From positions 2,122,501-2,147,500 of the forward strand of contig NC_092581.1 in assembly GCF_037975245.1 (NCBI RefSeq): a DNA stretch of 25,000 nt. Reading direction: 5' to 3'. Every line of letters begins with the position of its first letter. Positions within the stretch are counted from its first letter, which is position 1. The DNA comes from Apostichopus japonicus (Eukaryota; Echinodermata; Holothuroidea; Aspidochirotida; Stichopodidae). The position numbers and the translations under genes are program-made. Below are positions 12,063 through 21,883 of this stretch, one piece after another. Under the pieces are notes generated by a model that did no database searches, was not told the origin of the DNA, and was given only the letters and a program-made list of their open reading frames with translations.

Positions 12063-12110
12063 TCCCAACTCCTCCCTTATGTGTGTGTGTGTGTGCGTGT
12101 GTTTGTTTCT
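12063..12110. repeat. Short (TG)n tract
   Basis: An interrupted TG dinucleotide run (about 12080-12100) beside T-rich sequence. The open frames across it are low-complexity. Confidence 0.6.
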
Positions 12111-12509
12111 GTGTGGTTTCCCATACTACATGCCATAAGTATGACATACGTCATCTCTTGTATAGGGTTTATTTCCTCATACCACAAATACCTATATATG
12201 AGCCGTACTTCTTGCCATAACAAACAACCAAGTACCCTCTTGTATGTTACGTATATTTCATGTGTTACCCCCCCCCCCCCCGCCCCTTCGGTTTTGCAAG
12301 AGTTACTTTCTAGATATATTGACTTTGCCCTTTACGACTCTGATGTAGTACATTCCTTTATTTGTTTTTATTGTTACTCTTTTACCAGTTCCACGCATTC
12401 GCTGCCAAGTATCAAATACTACTTCAGTATCATAGTAAGAGAATTGGAAATGCAAACCCAGTGAGATTAAGAGTGCTCTTTGGACCTCGAAACGTTATAA
12501 GGTGACGCA

Positions 12510-12512
<3 letters not shown>

Positions 12513-12579
<67 letters not shown>

Positions 12580-12672
12580 AAGAACAGTGAAATAACTTCC
12601 AGCCTCCACCGGGATTCGAACCCGGGCATCCCGCCTTATATGCGGACACCCTAACCACTAGGCTATGGACGC
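12513..12672 (-). mobile_element. tRNA-derived SINE with (TA)32 tail
   Basis: On the minus strand 12672-12602 folds as a tRNA. The acceptor arms GCGTCCA and TGGAGGC pair at 6 of 7 positions. There is an A-box-like TAGCCTAGTGGTTAGG, a five-pair anticodon stem closing loop ATATAAG, and a perfect T stem CCGGG-CCCGG around TTCGAAT (B box GGTTCGAATCC). A roughly 25-base linker (aagttatttcactgttcttta) and a 64-base (TA) tail at 12513-12576 follow. The tail indicates a retroposed tRNA-derived SINE or tRNA retropseudogene rather than a working tRNA gene. No clear target duplication is seen. Confidence 0.7.
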
Positions 12673-13729
12673 TGATTGTATGTCCAGAGGTTCGAAACCG
12701 GTAAGGAAGGTCGTAATTTCACTGTAGGCGTTTGAAACCTGTATCGAACAATACTAGTTCTGTTTTTGGTGCCATATTTTGTTTAATTAGGGATCAAACA
12801 TGATGTTAACCAACTCGAAATCATTTGTGATTCCTAAAGCCGGATCTCGAAAGAGATACAGACTATTCCAACGGATGCCATATATATCACCCGATCCATA
12901 CATTCAACCCTGTACGCAAAGGGGAAAAACACGAGTATACTTCTTTACAGACTTCATGAATATTACTCAAGTCAATTTTCTTTCGTAATGATTACCCAAT
13001 TAGATACCGCAAAACGTTTGACGTTGATAGCGAAATTTTTATTGTCATATCTACAAATGCAATACGTTGCCCGGGCGATGAAAGGGGTTGGAGGAAGAAA
13101 GAGAACTTATAAAGGTACACAAATAATTCCAATTTTAGAAAAGAAACAAACAAAAGCTATAGACAGGCCTGTTACCAACTACATTCTAGGTATTTGCTCA
13201 AGCATGGAGTCTATCACGGTATAGCCAAATCCAGTTTGCTTTCTTTAATAAAAGACATGTATTATATATATTTATATATGCACTCCGATACAGCTGTACC
13301 GCGGCAGTTCATACAATTTTAACGGCTCCACTCCACTAACCAAGTACAATTTCACTCGTATAGCTTTTCATGCATGTAGGGATAGTTTTCGGGGAAATCC
13401 CGAATTCTAACGTATATGAAAAACGATTGTTCAACACAAGGTCATATGGGAATTATATTGGTCTTAAAAGAGCGTTTGTGTCTTGTTTTTTCCTTCGATG
13501 GCAAACATTTTGGCCGCGCATGGCGCTTAGTTGAGGGCTCGGGGCAGGGAGGAGTAGGGGTAAGGTTGCGTGATCGATAGATACTGTAGAAGCATTTTTC
13601 AGATAAGCTTATTAAAGCGAAATAAGACAATCTGAATAATGTAATAATACTTTTGGCATTAGTCGACTCAGCCTATATACTTCAACAATTGAGTGCAAAG
13701 GAAAAAAACACGGCGGGGACCTGAGACGG
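12673..13729. other. Intronic stretch without recognised gene
   Basis: AT-rich sequence. A 78-codon plus-strand frame at 12988-13224 shows no recognisable domain and no splice support. I see no other structure. Confidence 0.5.
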
Positions 13730-13880
13730 AGGAATGGAGGAGGGGTGGTTTGGGATGGGTGGTTTGGATGGGGGAAGGTGCCGGGTTTGGGATGGGGAGG
13801 GGTGGTTTGGGACGGGGAGGGTGGTTTGGGATGGGGGTGGTTTGGGATGGAGAGGGGTGGTATGGGATTGGTTCGTAAGG
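13730..13880 (+). repeat. G-rich minisatellite with quadruplex potential
   Basis: About eight degenerate copies of a TGGTTTGGGATGGGGAGGGG-like unit occur on the plus strand. Runs of three to five G recur every 5-8 bases. The C-rich complement would be in PRDM1 pre-mRNA from the upstream promoters. The small open frames through it are repeat translations. Confidence 0.8.
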
Positions 13881-14946
13881 TTATGGGAGGGTATCTTGAT
13901 TTGGGAAAGGTTTGGCGAGGTTGTTAGAGGTGGGGAAATGTTAGAGGGAGAGTATAGGGGTGCTGCTGATGGGCGGCGAATTTCGAAAGATATTAGGAAA
14001 TTATGAACGAAGATAACAGATACAGTGTTCATCCAGCTATCGCCAGACTGGGAAGGATGTGACTGAATGTTACCCACTAACACATGATGTGCGACATAAT
14101 GTGTGACATTGTGACAACTGGTTATGCAAATGAACATCCACTTGTGGGGAAAGTTTGTCACATGCTGTCAAGGAAGGAACATGGGTGTCAACTTTCTGCA
14201 CTCAATGCCGACTTTTAAGAACGGGTATGTTGTTATGTTATGTATAATGTTATCAGTGATTGGGAGGGGTGGGGGGTGGGTAAGGATCAATTTGGGGGAC
14301 CTAACATTCATGGACAATAACATAATATAACAGTAAGAAACATATAAAGGGGATATGGGTGGTGTCATTTATGGTGGAGAGGGAGGGGTGATAAGAATAG
14401 ATTGAGGGGGGAGGGTGGATATACCATTGCAAAACGTTATATTCCGTGTAAGCCTGAGTAATCTAAAACACTATGTGTGTGTCTTTCGAAAGGGGTCACG
14501 AGGGAAAGTAATGGATGGTGGGGGGGGGGGGGCATGTGTTAACCTAAATATAAAGTACAGTTTTTGCTGAGAGGATTTGCCACTGAAGCTTGGAGAGGTC
14601 GATTGCAATGTCAAAAAAATCATTCAATAAAAAGACCAATCTGTCGACACAAGCCTAATGGTAAAACCAAAATGGCTGAATGACTTTCTTAGAAATGAGA
14701 CGGTCGAAAATTTAGCACTTACGACATTTTGCACGTGTTCACGACCGGTCATAATTACACCATGGCGTTACACGCATGCGCTGCGTCAAATTATTATCCT
14801 GCCGTACATTTCTAACATAAAATGATTGCGTATAAGAGATTGAACAGTTCGCCTGTATATAGTTCTGACTTTGTCATGAAACGACAAAACATCAATAAAA
14901 TGTAACTCATAAATTTAAACAGCATATATATGATAGAAGAACTTAC

Positions 14947-15051
14947 CGCCAATTCCGTTTTGTTGCAGTATAGTTTTGATGTGTAGGAGAATTTATCTAC
15001 TGTCGAACTGACCAAATGCATAGACCCAAGAAAGTCAGCCGGATATACCAT
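14947..15051 (-). CDS. prdm1: Candidate proximal first coding exon of PRDM1
   Basis: Minus-strand codons run from ATG at 15051 (MVYPADFLGSMHLVSS...) to ...CNKTELA, where GCG is followed by a strong donor gtaagt. The exon is 35 codons and ends in phase 0, exactly what the acceptor at 2957 needs, giving ...KTELA-GRPVPLNGH. The frame upstream of this ATG is closed by an in-frame TGA about 150 bases away with no earlier in-frame ATG. The start context has G at +4. The N-terminus is poorly conserved across PRDM1 proteins, so homology neither supports nor refutes it. The resulting intron would be about 12 kb. The start is inferred; transcript data would be decisive. Confidence 0.6.
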
Positions 15052-15400
15052 ACACAGACATTGAGCTGTATTATAACTTAGTGGTACTAGAAGCTTTACG
15101 AAAGTCAGAACACAGAGTGAAATTTTTCGACTTTGGTTGTTTCGATGCCTGAAGAGTGATAACGTTAATCACTGTTTAACCAATAGGAGTGCGTTCATTG
15201 TTAACTTTAAAACGGAAAGTTAAATAGGAGCCATCTTTTAATAACCTTTCGATGCACTAAACAAGTCAACGGTAAACAAAAGTAAAGTTTAAAGTCCAAC
15301 CACTGGTAAACAGTTAGAGAGAGTTGGTTCCTAGCTCGGAGTCGGATTAAAGAGGCTCGCAATCGATAACATTTCGTTTTTTTTATTTTTTATAATTAAG
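15052..15400 (-). promoter_or_regulatory. Possible promoter/5'UTR for proximal first exon
   Basis: Upstream of the 15051 ATG, in minus-strand sense, lie an inverted CCAAT box (CCAAT on plus at 15180-15184) and a TATAAAAA string on the minus strand at 15387-15394. The latter would place a start site near 15360 and give a leader of about 300 bases. Both motifs are common by chance in AT-rich DNA, so this is a weak call that depends on the exon call. Confidence 0.2.
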
Positions 15401-15682
15401 TGGTCACTTTGGGGTATAAGTCGACCTCGCAAAGCGGTATATCCTATATAGCGTGCAATTATTTATTCTACTTGAACTAAACTATATATGAGTTTGAATA
15501 AGCCGAAGGTGAGGGAAAACAAACGGCCTTCCATGTTTCACTTCCCTCGAGTCTGTAATAAGTATGTAGTCATATAACATTGTGTGATCAGTCGGATTAC
15601 CGAAACTAGGAAACGAGACATGAAATGGTGTACCAGGCATACTGGCAGCAATTGCTAGAATTATTACTAACACGTCTCTTTT

Positions 15683-15994
15683 ATCCATCCATCCATTCAT
15701 TCATTCATTCATTCATTCATTCATTCATTCATTCATTCATTCATTCATTCATTCGTTCGTTCGTTCGTTCGTTCGTTCGTTCGTTCGTTCGTTCGTTCGT
15801 TCGTTCGTTCGTTCGTTCGTTCGTTCGTTCGTTCGTTCGTTCGTTCGTTCGTTCGTTCGTTCGTTCGTTCGTTCGTTCGTTCGTTCGTTCGTCCGTCCGT
15901 CCGTCCGTCCGTCCGTCCGTCCGTCCGTCCGTCCGTCCGTCCGTCCGTCCGTCCGTCCGTCCGTCCGTCCATCCATCCATCCACCCATTCATCC
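15683..15994. repeat. Block-structured tetranucleotide array
   Basis: On the plus strand the units run ATCC x3, ATTC x15 (15695-15754), GTTC x34 (15755-15890), GTCC x20 (15891-15970), ATCC x3, then mixed. The phase never slips across the blocks, and neighbouring blocks differ by one transition. The GTTC and GTCC blocks contain 54 CpGs at four-base spacing. All open frames here (repeats such as FVRS, TNER, TDGR) are repeat translations. Confidence 0.97.
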
Positions 15995-18468
15995 ATCATG
16001 AAAATTGCAACACTGATACTTAGAATATGTTTCTATTTCGGATCAGTCAAAAATTTAATTTTCTCCTCGACAATCGTTTTATAAAACATTTTCGCTCCTA
16101 TAGCATTTGAGTATTTTCAACCCAGTCTAGGCTTAAGTTGTAATTTAGCTATAATGTAGTGTTTAACGTTCTTTCCTGCAAATGAGTGATAACTTAATTG
16201 TACGTAAATAGACTCTATATATAGATATATACAAACGTGAAATGTCTCAACCGCATTATGGTTGACTTATATGTGACTCTTCATTTGCAGATTGCGAAAA
16301 AGAAAAGAGTACATCATACTTATTGATCGTAATGAGTTTTTGGGAGGTTGGGGGTATATGTGTGTGTGTTTGGGGTGGGGAGGGGGATGTTGTCGTATGT
16401 ATTGTCTGCTTGCAACGAGGTCACTATATGTATGATAATCATGAACCAAATATTGTCCTTTCTGTGAATATAGGCACTGTTTGGGAAGTTAAAACAGAAA
16501 CAGCTTTGGAGGAGACATTGCAACAACAAAAATATATTTCTTGCTAACCTGCACATCAGGCTTGCCACCCCACCCCCCCCCCCCTCCCTGACATTATAGA
16601 CATTGCATATACACATAAAGAGAGTCTGACGGTCCCATCCTATCAACATGTTTTGAACCTTTTTCTAGTTCTACTTACAACAAGTATCAAGATTTATTCT
16701 TATTTAGGGGTGGGGGTGGGAGTGGGGGGTGGGGGTCTGACAAATATATATGGTGACCTATAAGACACGTTAAGCCTCGACAAGCAACGTCAGTTGAGTT
16801 ACAAATGAACTATAAATAGACCGTTTGTGTACACTATCGTACTACACACGCTACGGTCGACACATAGGCGTTAATGAAACCATTTAAACTCCGTGATAGG
16901 GAAGAACCGTATGACAAATAACACAAAAGAGTGCCATGGAGCGTAAAAAAATGCATGACCAAAAAAAATCACATAATATGCGTATAGCCAAGCGGTAACA
17001 TTGGCTTGATTTGAAAAGGTTATAGAAGAAAACATATACCAGTGCTGGTATTATAGGCCTATAGAATCCTATATAGGCTATAATAGCAACATGTCGATGG
17101 CATATATACACAGCTCATATTGTCACCACACGAAAATATGAATGGTTAGGTAATATTATTAGCAAGTATTTTGAAGTGCATTTCAAGTTATATCGTATCA
17201 TATTTTACGATTTATATATATAAAAACAGTTTTTTTTTACATTTTATAGTGAACCAGACTGAAGTGGACTTTATAGACATGTTTTTTTCCGTTATTCTCA
17301 TCATAAAATTTCACTTCGAGCATACGCGATTGAGTATATGAACATTCAAGGGTGTTTTTTGGTATTTTTTTTTATGATATTTTATTACTATTTTTCTTTT
17401 GCGTGCCCAAACTCTCATCTTGGGCGATATTTCTTATACAAACTGAAAACGTTAAGTAAATATTCGGGTGAAAATAGCGAGTGGCACTTGAAAAAATAGA
17501 AATACAGCATAAAAAATAAAAGGCTAGAACGTGAAAAATAGGAGAGTAAAATAAAACCAGAGTTTACGGCAATACATTTTGAAAAGAATATCTTGATATT
17601 GTTTACTTTATCACTTTCTGAAGGAATAAAATTATTCATAGAAAAGTGTGAACTCGTTCAAATGGCACAATGATTTACTATGCTGTTGAAGGCCGCATGC
17701 ACAAAACTTTGCTATGCAAGTACAAATACGGTAACATGTTTTCATAAAGAAACTGTTTGGACAATATTTTTTATTCGAAATAGCCCCTTACGAGGTAGAG
17801 TAAACCCTTAAGAGAGGTGACATTAACCTTAAAAAAATGTTTGAACATTTATGAAAGAATATTATTTAAAAACTGTTATAGCGTTGACGTGTAGTAATAC
17901 ACGGTCGCACTTTGTTGATCTTTCTTATATACTTGGCGCAATTGATAGTAATATATAGAGAAAATATAATAATTTTTTTTTTTGGGGGGGGGGGATAGGC
18001 TGCTACTTTAAAGTAAAAATTTGTAGTAGATGGTAATGATGGCGACATCAAAGTTGGAACCGCCAAACCCATGAAATAATTCGCCTCTCAAATCTATAGG
18101 CCTAGGAGATCATTGTGGTTATATCAAGGTTTTAATCTCAAATAACAGAATTTCTCGTGAAGTTCCTTCCAATAATTTGGATGGAATATGGAACTGGGAA
18201 GAGGCCGGGAAGGGGGGGGGGGGGGGGAATCTATCGTAATTACGGCTCCTGCAGGTTTAGCTAAAATATTTATTATTCAAACAGACTATTAAATATTAAT
18301 AAAACGGTATGGGTTAGCAGACAAGCAATTAACACAGAAACGAAGCTTCCAAAACTACAACGAGGGAAGCTTAAATACTGGGAGGCTGCTTCAGACCTGG
18401 CAACCCCCCCCCCTCCCACCGGGAGGAGAAATAAGCTAGGAAGAAAAAGTACAAAGTCCATTGGCTGG
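15995..18468. other. Non-coding stretch without recognised gene
   Basis: AT-rich sequence with C/G runs at 16573-16584, 17984-17994, 18212-18227 (16 G) and 18404-18413, two TAGGCCTA palindromes (17054-17061, 18097-18104) and GT/G-rich patches near 16350-16390 and 16705-16735. No exon or RNA gene was supported. Confidence 0.5.
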
Positions 18469-18555
18469 GCTGTTCATCGGGAGAGAACCTTCCTTCCGGA
18501 GTTTGACTCACAAGCCCTCTAGTCTAAGCAGCTCCCCTCCCTCTGCCAGAGCCGA
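18469..18555 (+). repeat. Left arm of an inverted repeat pair
   Basis: It shares a perfect 22-base core GTTTGACTCACAAGCCCTCTAG (18501-18522), plus a diverged flank (GGCTGTTC at the outer edge, CCCCTCCCTC and CAGAG at the inner edge), with the complement of 19402-19502. No target duplication or transposase was seen between or around the arms. Confidence 0.75.
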
Positions 18556-19401
18556 AGTGTCATCCTAGTTTAAAACGTCTAGCTTATCTAGAGAGGATTT
18601 TAAGTTATTTCTTGTGGCGGTTTAATTAATTATGTACCTAAGAAGGAGATTTTGAATAAGGGGGTCGAGGAGAAAGTTTTTTTTCAAAAACTATTTTTGT
18701 TTGTCATATTAGAGATTAGAATTATTTATATATCAGTATATAGGCTACTCCTGCATAAGATGAGATCCCCGCCATTTACAAGCTGCAATGACCCTTCAAA
18801 AGTATTCGGTTTGACCAGTCAAGTATGTCCAAAGATATCCACAAGGTATTTCGCGGCCTATATGTATTTAAACAGTATCTCATATCTTTTTCTATATATA
18901 GTACCTTTTTCATTGCAATAAACCCATTGAATTTGATTGTTCTTTAGCAACAATTAACGGTAGTCAATATAAACTTGAACTTAATATTTCATATTTGTGG
19001 ACTGGCTTGAGTATTTGCCACGTTCTGTGTCCAACTACAGAAGTTGATTGCACTGTGAGAAGGAAATTTGTGTCGTATTTGATTAGTGTCTCACGTTCGC
19101 CATTCACTTATCTCATCATATTTATATTTTTCGGGGACGGTGTTTGGCAAGGGCGGGTGTGAGTGGATGGTGTCGCAATGGGAGTGGTGTGTCGCAGTCG
19201 AATGCCAACTCACTCCAACAACTTTGAAGTTAGCGCGCTATTCAATTATCGTCCTTTTTGCGTTTAGTGGTCTCGTGACCATGACAACAATGACTATATC
19301 GACCTATGCAGTTACTACCGTAAGACCTACGCAAAATATAACTTAAATTTATTTATTGACAAGCTAGATTTTATGAACTGGGAGGCTGGGAGGAGGTTTT
19401 G
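18556..19401. other. Spacer between inverted repeat arms
   Basis: About 850 bases of AT-rich DNA. I found no transposase motif and no splice-supported exon. Confidence 0.5.
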
Positions 19402-19502
19402 GCTCACACTCTGGGAGGGAGGGGCCCTTGTTGAGGAACCCGATGGCTAGAGGGCTTGTGAGTCAAACCCCGGATGTAAAGTTCTCTTCCGGGGAACAGC
19501 CT
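19402..19502 (-). repeat. Right arm of an inverted repeat pair
   Basis: This is the complementary copy of 18469-18555, with the 22-base core at 19447-19468. The roughly 850 bases between the arms hold small open frames (such as 89 codons at 18652-18921 and 86 codons at 19086-19346) without recognisable domains. Confidence 0.75.
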
Positions 19503-19790
19503 AGAAACCGGGAATTCAAGAACTGTAAACGTGTTCTTTGAGGCCATGAAGCGGTTATATTTTCCCATCCAGTATTTTGTTGCATCTTAAGGAACTGACA
19601 TAACGGTCTGAATGTTAGACTAAGGAGTCCAGCCACTTTCATTGATAAGCATTGGATGTTAAAAAGATGAGACATTTCTAAAGCAATAAAAAAAGCATAA
19701 AATGTAGAAATACTGACTGGACTGCTATAGTAAGTATTTTGAACGATCTACAACATTTTAAAATGATTTTTGTGTGACCAGAGTCATCTT

Positions 19791-19836
19791 GGTTTAACCA
19801 TGGAGCTATCTGTTTATATAGCTCCATGGTTTAACC
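19791..19836. repeat. Near-perfect 19-bp hairpin
   Basis: GGTTTAACCATGGAGCTAT (19791-19809) and its near-exact complement (19818-19836) enclose an 8-base loop CTGTTTAT. One internal T-T mismatch interrupts 18 matched pairs. Confidence 0.9.
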
Positions 19837-20278
19837 GGCTAGGAACTGCGCAAATATAAACGAAGACAGAACTTGTATTGTCATACAATAGAACAACCTG
19901 CCACTTCCTAAATTCCATGATTGCAGAAGTGTCTGTGGCAAACCTTGAGAAAATATTACTTTCTATTCAATAACATCCATGAACAATTGACATACTACTC
20001 GGCTGGAACACTTTCATTATATAGTGGCGTCTATTATGGGTAATTTCGACGAATCACTCTATAGGGTGAGAAGTCATCACTCATAAAGCTATCGCGTATT
20101 ACGAAAGAGTGAAAATGGTGGGGACGATCCATGCAGGTTATTTTAAGGAAGCACTGGACCGTACAAACTCAAACAATAAAAATAATAGAAAGATAGATAC
20201 AATTAGAGAGATTGATAAAGAGACGAAAAAAAAACAGTCAGAGAAACAGACATACAAACAGAGAGACATACCATCGGT

Positions 20279-20282
<4 letters not shown>

Positions 20283-20324
<42 letters not shown>

Positions 20325-20371
20325 GTTGTATAAGTTAAGATAGATGGGTTGGTAGATAGATAGATAGATAG
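20283..20371. repeat. CAGA and TAGA microsatellites
   Basis: About eleven CAGA units (20283-20325) and, after a short gap, four to five TAGA units (20353-20371). Confidence 0.9.
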
Positions 20372-21163
20372 GCCGTACCATAACTAATATTTATCCTCAC
20401 AAGTGCGGTGCATTGTACGTTTTCTTAAGCGTATATATAGTCTTTACAATCGTATGTACATATATGATGCTGCATGTACATGTGAATGGACTGTAAAGAC
20501 TCAAGCTTTACTGTTTATTACGTACTGAAGTATAATAAAACATGTTGGAAGTAATTTAACATACCAGCATGTCTTATTGTAAACGCCAGTCGGTGCAGTG
20601 ACATTATAGAGCCTAACGTAGACATATGTTATCTGAATAAACACATACCACTCTTCATGATAATTCGATATTTGAAGTGTTGCCAAAAGATGGCCAAAAG
20701 TATCGGTTTTTCTTTCTTTTTTTCTTTGTTGGAGATGAAGGTCTCTACGTCGATGGGAAAGCGACTGACTTATACTCGAAGAAGATCGAGTAAGCATCAT
20801 TCCACCTCTATGGAAGCCTTTTCCAACAATTAAAATATTTTAATGATCTTATTTTCGACAGAATATATATAGGCCTATACCTCTTTTGAAAATCATACCA
20901 ATAATTGACTATGCAGCGGACAACTTCACATAAGCAATTTAATTTCATATCACATTTACATAGGCCTACATTATGTAAAGTGCAAAGGAGAGTTACAACA
21001 TGTAAAGCAAATAAGTGTATAGACGCTATGGAAATCCAATGCTTACAGTTTTGTTGTTGATAATTGTTTTAGACTGTATATGCTACATATCAACATTAAG
21101 ATTGTTACTATCATCATTTTGAAAAGGGTTTTGACGTTTTTAACTGAACTGAACAGAGCTTAC

Positions 21164-21248
21164 CGCCATTACGGTCGATGACCTAAACTGGGCGAACAAA
21201 TTAACATACATAAACACATTCAAACTTCCCGTGGAAGATTCATGATTA
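21164..21248 (-). CDS. prdm1: Candidate distal alternative first coding exon of PRDM1
   Basis: On the minus strand this 85-nt segment follows a strong acceptor (a T-rich tract with tttctgttttaag) and ends at GTAATGGCG before donor gtaagc. An open frame from ATG at 21211 (MYVNLFAQFRSSTVMA) ends in phase 0, so it joins GRPVPLNGH of the exon at 2957. A second in-frame ATG lies at 21169. No earlier in-frame ATG exists back to a stop in the leader at 21359 and beyond. This would give an isoform with a different, shorter N-terminus than the 14947 exon. The evidence is splice-site quality and phase only; the peptide has no homology signal. Alternatively this is a wholly 5'UTR exon and translation starts at the Met at 2927. 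Confidence 0.45.
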
Positions 21249-21358
21249 CTTAAAACAGAAATGAAAACAAAACAAAACACCGTATGAATTTCAATTGCAT
21301 TTATTTTAAAGTTTCATTTTCCCCCCCATAAAATATACTATGAAGATTGTATACTTAC
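21249..21358 (-). other. Putative 110-nt intron in the distal leader
   Basis: On the minus strand it starts gtaagta after GATACT and ends in a long T-rich tract and ttttaag. It is a textbook short intron between the possible leader exon and the exon at 21164-21248. No transcript evidence is available. Confidence 0.45.
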
Positions 21359-21500
21359 AGTATCTCGCATATTTTGTGGTGAAATTTTCTTTTCGTAGTA
21401 ACAGGTTGTTGAAATCCTGATGGTAGGAGAAACTTCACAATTTTCTTTTTTTCTCGAAATCAACGAAAAATCTCGACCATTCCACCGAAGAAAGTAAACA
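21359..21500 (-). other. Possible distal 5' leader exon of PRDM1 (upstream end unknown)
   Basis: Minus-strand sequence ending GCGAGATACT before gtaagta. If spliced to 21248 it creates a tiny upstream reading frame (ATG CGA GAT ACT TAA) spanning the junction. If spliced directly to 2957, the same ATG would instead read MRDT into the PRDM1 frame. The right-hand boundary given here is arbitrary because no start site can be recognised. Confidence 0.3.
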
Positions 21501-21639
21501 GCTTAGTGTGTATAAAGTAGACGTAACAGCTTCTAAATAGAAAGTAAAATGAAATAATTTCTGTAAACCGAAAGCTTATACAGGACCAGAATCAAAGATA
21601 TTGGCATGCGTTGACGTAGACAATAATATACAAAACTAT

Positions 21640-21672
21640 ATATATATATAGATATATATATACCGGTATATA
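21640..21672. repeat. Short (TA)n tract
   Basis: An interrupted TATATA run with GATATATATATACCGGTATATAT, containing the palindrome ATATACCGGTATAT. It is a minor simple repeat. Confidence 0.8.
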
Positions 21673-21883
21673 TGTGAATAGAAGCTAACTTAACGCATGG
21701 CTGTTCAAACATAAAACTAAACAAAAAATCCGTGCAGAACAGGTTATAACTTTTATATCAAAGGAAAGGACACGGCTGAAGCCAATACAACCGCTCATAT
21801 CTCAACGTTTAACATAACATGTTGTTTGTTGATGGATTTTAGGTGTCACGGTTAATTTTCAACCTATACACGCACAACCTGTA

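Larger units (their letters stand above)
19503..21163. other. Non-coding stretch without recognised gene
   Basis: It contains the small hairpin at 19791-19836, CAGA and TAGA microsatellites near 20283-20371, and two TAGGCCTA palindromes (20870-20877, 20961-20968). A 99-codon minus-strand frame at 20501-20800 contains a donor-like gtatgt, but in a phase that does not fit PRDM1, and it shows no domain. Confidence 0.5.

Noticed and set aside
12081-12464. 127-codon plus-strand frame
   Set aside because: It begins in a TG repeat, crosses a C14 run, and shows no domain or conserved composition.
12602-12672. Functional tRNA gene (apparent anticodon ATA)
   Set aside because: It carries an appended linker and a (TA)n tail typical of retroposed copies and has an acceptor mismatch. 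A decoding tRNA with A34 and anticodon AUA is not expected here.
15625-16023. Open frames of FVRS, TNER or TDGR repeats
   Set aside because: They are translations of the tetranucleotide array. A stop-free frame is expected from a 12-bp periodic code.
20501-20800. 99-codon minus-strand frame with internal gtatgt donor
   Set aside because: The donor phase is 2 and does not fit PRDM1, no domain is recognised, and part of it is low-complexity.
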